Source of the DNA: Stenogyne calaminthoides
Taxonomy: Eukaryota; Streptophyta; Magnoliopsida; Lamiales; Lamiaceae
Assembly: GCA_037126765.1 (NCBI GenBank)
Contig: JBBCBC010000002.1
Span: forward strand, 15,841,853 to 15,905,852
Direction: 5' to 3'
Length of the DNA stretch: 64,000 nucleotides
Part shown: positions 59,923-64,000 of the stretch, piece after piece
Layout: every line of letters starts with the position of its first letter
How positions within the stretch are numbered: position 1 is the stretch's first letter
The notes under the pieces: model-generated
The model's input: only the letters and a program-made list of their open reading frames with translations
Databases searched by the model: none
Told to the model about the DNA's origin: nothing
Made by a program: the position numbers and the translations under genes

Positions 59923-60253
59923 ACATGCTCATGTCCGCAGCCTCCCGCATAATCACAGCTTGTCCAGGAGGGACAAAAGATTATGCTTTGCTGCTCAAGC
60001 ATGTTACTGAAGAAGGGTAGACAGGATGATGTGCCACATCCTTGTCAATATCAATTTCATGACAAGGTGAGTCCAACAGGTTCTACTCAAGACAAGGTTT
60101 AAATTCAAAACCCTAGTCTGATATCTATAGTTGTGTAATAGATTAGTCTTCTTCAAATATGAAGGTTGTAATAGAATACAAAGTGTTGCAAAAAGAAAAA
60201 GAAAGATATATGTACTTTTGTTCGCTAAGATTTTCTAGTTCAAGCCTTATTTG

Positions 60254-60575
60254 AGGTCGCACCTAAAGCGACGACCAACAAAGATGAACGAGCCCAAGTC
60301 TATGTTCACCTAACGAACGAAGTTCTTGACTGATTCCCGCAGAAAAAAAAATGAGTAATGGGTACGCAGTGCAAAAAGACGACTCAGATTTACAGATACC
60401 CAGAAGACAATGGGGTGATGAGTCTTGGTCGCAGCTAAATAAGACTGCCCTAGTACGAAGTGATCGCACCTAAATAAGACGATCACGCACCAAGAAAGGG
60501 GGGGTTCATAAAGTAACCCATCTAGTTGCACCTAAATAAGACGATCAACCGATTGCAACGTCAATAAGACAATCA
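60254..60575 (+). repeat. CACCTAAATAAGACGATC short repeats
   Basis: The word GC(A/G)CCTAAATAAGACGATC or close variants occur at 60429, 60464 and 60528, with a partial TCAATAAGACAATC at 60560. A related hairpin, GTCGC-acctaaa-GCGAC, lies at 60255-60271. Also 59890-59900 has GCACCTAATATAG. This short dispersed family inside the G1 3' region has no recognised function. Confidence 0.6.
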
Positions 60576-61037
60576 AAACCGAAAAAAGTCAGGAGCGGGC
60601 ATAGGCAAATCCAATGTTCGAATTCATTCAGAAGAAAAGGGGCAAAGACTGGAAAGCAACAAAGCGAACACAAAGCAACAAAGCAAACATCAAGCAACAC
60701 AAGTATCAATTTTCATCCTCAACAATTATCAAACAATCAGGTTAGAGGAAACAGTTCAGTATGTAATTTATCCATTCAGTTGTAAATATGTTCGAACAAA
60801 AGTGAAGCAGTCAACAAAAATTATAAGTATTAAAGACATTGTTCGAACAGAAAGTGAAGAAGACAAAAAATTACACAACGTATGTTCGACAAAACAAAAA
60901 TAACATCAAGGAGCAAATTCATAATTGGGGGTAGACGGGAGAGAGATGTCGAACAAATTGTGCTCAAATTTCCCTCGAACAACTCCTTCAAGATGGTCAG
61001 TACCAAATGCTCGCCAAAGGTACATTCTCGCTTTCGG
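60576..61037. other. G1 3' region, no gene seen
   Basis: This is AT-rich sequence with AAGCAACAAAGCRAAC-type short repeats near 60650-60700 and many GTTCG/CGAAC words (for example TATGTTCGAACAAAAGTG). I see no open frame of interest on either strand before the antisense gene. Confidence 0.55.
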
Positions 61038-62600
61038 TCACAGAGGTCCCCTTTGCTCGCCAAGCACTGACGGTCCCGCACTTAGTCCGAGATTTTGGCC
61101 AAAGAACACCATGGTATTCATATCTGAGCCATCTTCCTCATCCCGAATCGGATCATCAACTTTGATCCCTTCAGGAAGAACGGAGAAATCACACAGATCA
61201 TTCAAATCTGACATTGGAAGGTTGCGATCCGGTGGGTTGTCGATCGCATCTTCTTGGCCGGATATAAGAGGGGCAATTTGTTCGCTGTTGGATGCATGGC
61301 GAACAGACCGGATAGCATCGGCGAAGGCACAAATGTAGGAGAAGTTGGACATGGAATCAACATACTCATCATCGTGCAGCTTTGAATTTTTGAGACCCAA
61401 ACGAGTGTTGGTCTCCTCAGCAATGAATGATGAGTCCGTTGGCGAAAGCGTCCTCTCATTTTCCATAGCCTCGACACCAGCTTCGAGTCTCTGGCTCAAC
61501 ATTCATATCCTCCCCGAGCTCTTCAGATATCTTGGCCTCCTCCTGAGAGTGAATCAGTTCCTCCTTTGTCTGGCGAGCATCTTCCTGAGCCAGGCGTGCA
61601 TCTTCCCCGAATCGGGCGAGCATTTTCCTCGAGCCTTATGGGCATCCTCCTCGAGCTCTGGCGAGCATCATCTTGTCTTGAAGAAGATTGTCCCTGAGCC
61701 AACCCCGCCCATCCCGAGTCTGTTATTTCGCCCGCCTTTTCTTCGGTTCTGATCAAAGCCAAGTAGTTGGCATGGAGGTTGGCAGACTGAGCATAGGCTT
61801 TCTCAAGAACGACCATAGATTGGCCCTGAAGCACTAGACCCAGATGCATATTTTCCAGGGGAGTGGGACCCATAGTGGACTCTTCCAGCTCGGTGGTCCA
61901 TACTCGAATCAGAGTCTCTGCACGCTCGAACATGCTCAGGAATGCCCTAACCTTGCGAACACTCGAAAGGTATAGTTTTTCGATTGGGCATCAAGGGCGA
62001 CAACCTGCTCAACCTACATATATATTCGAGCAAATAAATATATATAAAAAAAAAGCGAACAAAAGTAACCAAAGCAGAAGGAGATCGAACAAAATGTACC
62101 TGCTCACACGAGTCGAATCCCATCCCCAAGAATGATTTATCTTCAGGGGACCGAAGCTCAGGATTCAACGGAGTCCATGATCGGGGTCCGGCAGGAGGTG
62201 GAGAAGATGTGCCAACCTCCATTTCAATGATCTTTGAAATTGGACCAACCACGGAGGCGGCTGCTCTGATCGCCTCGACAGTAGGGGTTCGAGTCACCCT
62301 AACGGCATCGAGATTGCCCGAGCCTATTTTCTCGGCCAAGTCGTCGAAGTTTGTTCGCCGCCCCTTTCAAGATTTCCACCCTCGGTCTCTTCGGTGATTT
62401 GAGCTTGTTCGCCAAATTTCGCTTGGCCGAACGAGTACTCCTTTGCGCTCGACTCGATTCCCTAGGGCCAAACGCGATCGGCCATTTGCTTTCGCCTCCC
62501 CCTTCGGTACATTCATTGAGCCTCCCGCCACCTGAATCCGAAAGCAAGCTTCAGGCCTTTTTCTCCGAGCCATCTCAAGATATGTTCGGATGTACTCACA
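61038..62600 (-). pseudogene. 3' portion of the G1 antisense accessory gene
   Basis: Several minus-strand frames follow one another and read like one decayed protein. There is a basic stretch at 62547-62350 (KRNLANKLKSPKRPRVEIL), then 62339-62100 (VRVTRTPTVEAIRAAASVVG, GPRSWTPLNPELRSPEDKSF). An apparent GT-AG intron at 62014-62099 (donor CAG^GTACATT, acceptor ATGTAG^GTT) leads to a helical segment at 61933-61523 (MFERAETLIRVWTTELEEST, LEKAYAQSANLHANYLALIR). An acidic C-terminal part lies at 61502-61038. Frameshifts separate the pieces. The organisation fits the antisense ORF known between pol and the 3' LTR of Tat elements. Confidence 0.65.
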
Positions 62601-62756
62601 AAGAATGGTCACAACAGAAAAGTCAGAAACAAAACAATTCATTATGTAAAAACGGATAACAGCGAGCAAAATGGCGCAAAGCTTATACAAATAAAAGAGG
62701 CAATCCTTACAAGCGGGATTAACAGCAACAAGATGATGAGGAGGTACGAATAAACC

Positions 62757-62884
62757 TCATTTCTTCCTCTGATCGGCGGTATTCAGAGTTCTCACAGACC
62801 GTTCCGAGCGAGACTCCAGATCAATTTGCCAAACGCTGCTAAAATAGCCGTCGTTGGTCTCCTTATCCGTCGCAGCTGGAATCC
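62757..62884 (-). CDS. Candidate exon 2 of the antisense accessory gene
   Basis: The acceptor TTTTTTATTTCAG^GG at 62885 and the donor CGAA^GTAAGTG at 62947 bound a 63-base intron. After joining, the frame stays open for 42 codons (…TDKETNDGYFSSVWQIDL…) and then meets TGA at 62757-62759. That stop may be the real end of a short isoform, or a mutation before another intron (GAG^GTTTAT follows immediately). This exon was found by eye and is not proven. Confidence 0.5.
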
Positions 62885-62947
62885 CTGAAATAAAAAACGA
62901 GTTAAAATCAGTTCAAATCGAAGAACGAAAGACACAAAATCACTTAC

Positions 62948-63992
62948 TTCGGTACACCCCGAAGTCAGTGGGGATGTCTAAACGAGCATTTGGTTCGCTT
63001 CCAGAGGCCAGTCTCTTCCAATCGCCCCCAACGAACCAAAACTTTTCTTTCCAATCACTGATTTTGTTCGGCACATCCTCAATGATTTTGCACTTGGCAT
63101 TGGCTTGCATGAACAACCACCCGTGTTCACCCCTCGGACGGGTCAAGTGCACCAATCGAGCAAGTTCAGCTGCTGAGGGATAGTATCTTGGCCTCATCTT
63201 GCCGAACAAAGTCAGGAAGCTCATAATCATGTGCCACCCATTCGGCTTCAGCTGCGTGATGGTAATGTTCCATTCCACGAGCAAGAGGGTGATGGCCGGA
63301 TGGAGGGGAAATCGAAGGCCAGCTTCCATTGTGTCTAAATTTACAGCAACACAACCCTCAGGGGGTTGGTTGGCCCGCTCATCAGGACTCGGTGCCCAGA
63401 AAAAGATATCTTTTGGGGTTTCATAATTCCTGTGCAGCTGAGTGAGCATATCTGCATCAATTATGCTCGCTATCTTGCTCGCTGGGTACTCATTCTCAAC
63501 CCTAATCCTATGGGGTTGCTCGGGCCAATTAAAACTATAACGAGCACTATACTCGTTATATGTTGGACTATGAGGGACACCAACAGGTATATCAAGCTCA
63601 GAGCTTTGCTCACCAACTACTCCTATGTTCGATTCGGTTATATTTACAGCCATCAAAATTTCCCCCCTTACAACATCGTCATTCCTATCTACATCGACAT
63701 TATCAACAGCCCTAGACCCAATTTGAATTTGGGGCAAAGAATTATCACTTGAATCGTCTGAAGAATCATTGCGGACCAAGTCCCTATCCAATTCATTTAG
63801 GGCTTCATCGGAATCGGAGGAAAGAATGGCAAACGGTGGCCGAACTTGCCAACGAATTCCGAAACTAGGTACATTCATCTCCGGCGCATTTGCGTCGCCA
63901 AGGGGGATTCTATTGACAGAGGGGGAAGAAGAGGAACTATGGTGGTCTGATTCTAGGGGAACAGAGGAATTTGAACGAGAGGCCATAATCAC
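62948..63992 (-). CDS. Antisense accessory gene of G1, exon 1 (gypsy-type 'transposase' domain)
   Basis: An open frame of 350 codons runs opposite to pol; it starts MIMASRSNSS, or from the second Met two codons later. Residues 1-130 are acidic, Ser/Asp-rich and probably disordered. Residues ~165-345 form a domain with AGLRFPLHPAITLLLVEWNI, LKPNGWHMIMSFLTLFGKM, LARLVHLTRPRGEHGWLFMQ and ISDWKEKFWFVGGDWKR. I recognise this as the plant 'putative gypsy type transposon' domain, in spite of its name not a known transposase. Tat elements often carry such a gene antisense between integrase and 3' LTR. The function is unknown. Exon 1 is intact here while gag-pol is broken. Confidence 0.8.
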
Positions 63993-64000
63993 AATTAGAG

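Larger units (their letters stand above)
59104..60249 (+). other. G1 non-coding region downstream of pol
   Basis: This is over 1 kb without a convincing gene. It contains a direct repeat ACAAAAGATACGT.TCAGA at 59275 and 59307, a canonical TATA box at 59469-59476, a 79-codon open frame at 59516-59755 of no known family, and a cluster of hairpins at 59816-59922. The tail of this part (60090-60240) resembles the end of an LTR in style (CCCTAG, TTGTAATAGAATAC). It does not match the G1 5' LTR, so a second unrelated LTR fragment is possible. Confidence 0.55.
51892..64000 (+). mobile_element. G1: Ty3/gypsy retrotransposon of the Tat group, right end off-window
   Basis: The order 5' LTR, primer-binding site, gag, protease, reverse transcriptase, RNase H, second RNase H, integrase defines Ty3/gypsy, with the integrase last. 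The second RNase H and an antisense gene downstream of the integrase are known features of the Tat group. At least 12.1 kb lies in the window. The 3' LTR is not seen and should be to the right of 64000. The polyprotein is broken by at least four nonsense codons and three frameshifts. The possible left target duplication is AATAC (51887-51891), but its partner is outside. Confidence 0.88.

Noticed and set aside
51892..60240. Searching 59200-60240 for the 3' LTR of G1
   Set aside because: Its sequence does not repeat 51892-52796 (no TGTTGTGTTCGATAT or GACTCGCGACA). The 3' LTR is more likely right of the window.

Overview
This window looks like repeat-only heterochromatin of a flowering plant, probably a eudicot. 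It holds plant Ty1/copia and Ty3/gypsy LTR retrotransposons embedded in a long satellite array. I found no host gene, tRNA, rRNA or CRISPR array in 64 kb. The species cannot be named from sequence alone.

Layout: (1) 1-~4585, the decayed 3' end of a Sirevirus-like Ty1/copia element on the + strand (called S1), entering from the left: accessory ORF remnant, repeated polypurine tracts, 3' LTR. (2) ~4586-21101, 30261-32307 and 48074-51891: three blocks of one tandem satellite with a ~340-bp monomer, all in the same orientation. I counted 49, 6 and 11 landmark positions, about 66 monomers. (3) 21102-30260, a complete but coding-dead copia element (C1, - strand) with two LTRs and a 5-bp target duplication GTTTT. 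(4) 32308-48073, a second Sirevirus-like element (S2, - strand) arranged LTR - gag - pol - large accessory ORF - LTR - partial second gag. This is the footprint of an LTR-sharing tandem whose far end was deleted. (5) 51892-64000, a long Ty3/gypsy element on the + strand (G1). Its two successive RNase H domains and antisense accessory gene place it in the Tat group. It runs off the right edge, so its 3' LTR is not seen.

How it fits together: the elements are insertions into, or borders of, a once continuous satellite array. The array shows nested segmental duplications at offsets of 2, 6, 10 and 17/18 monomers rather than one higher-order period. Measured from one landmark in the monomer, the five satellite-element borders fall at only three phases: +88 (C1, and the broken end of S2), about +214 (S1 and S2), and +302 (G1). 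None of the polyproteins is intact.

The most unusual signals are: (a) dense, patchy lesions at TCAG/CTGA words in otherwise near-identical repeat copies, often becoming TCGA; (b) the base-exact coincidence of C1 and the S2 break at an AAAACAGTTTT near-palindrome; (c) a ~1,200-codon ORF in the S2 envelope position that looks like a plant transposon-type protein with a long coiled coil, not an envelope; (d) a 41-43-bp tandem repeat downstream of the G1 integrase, a possible satellite seed; and (e) a GC- and CpG-rich island in the C1 leader.
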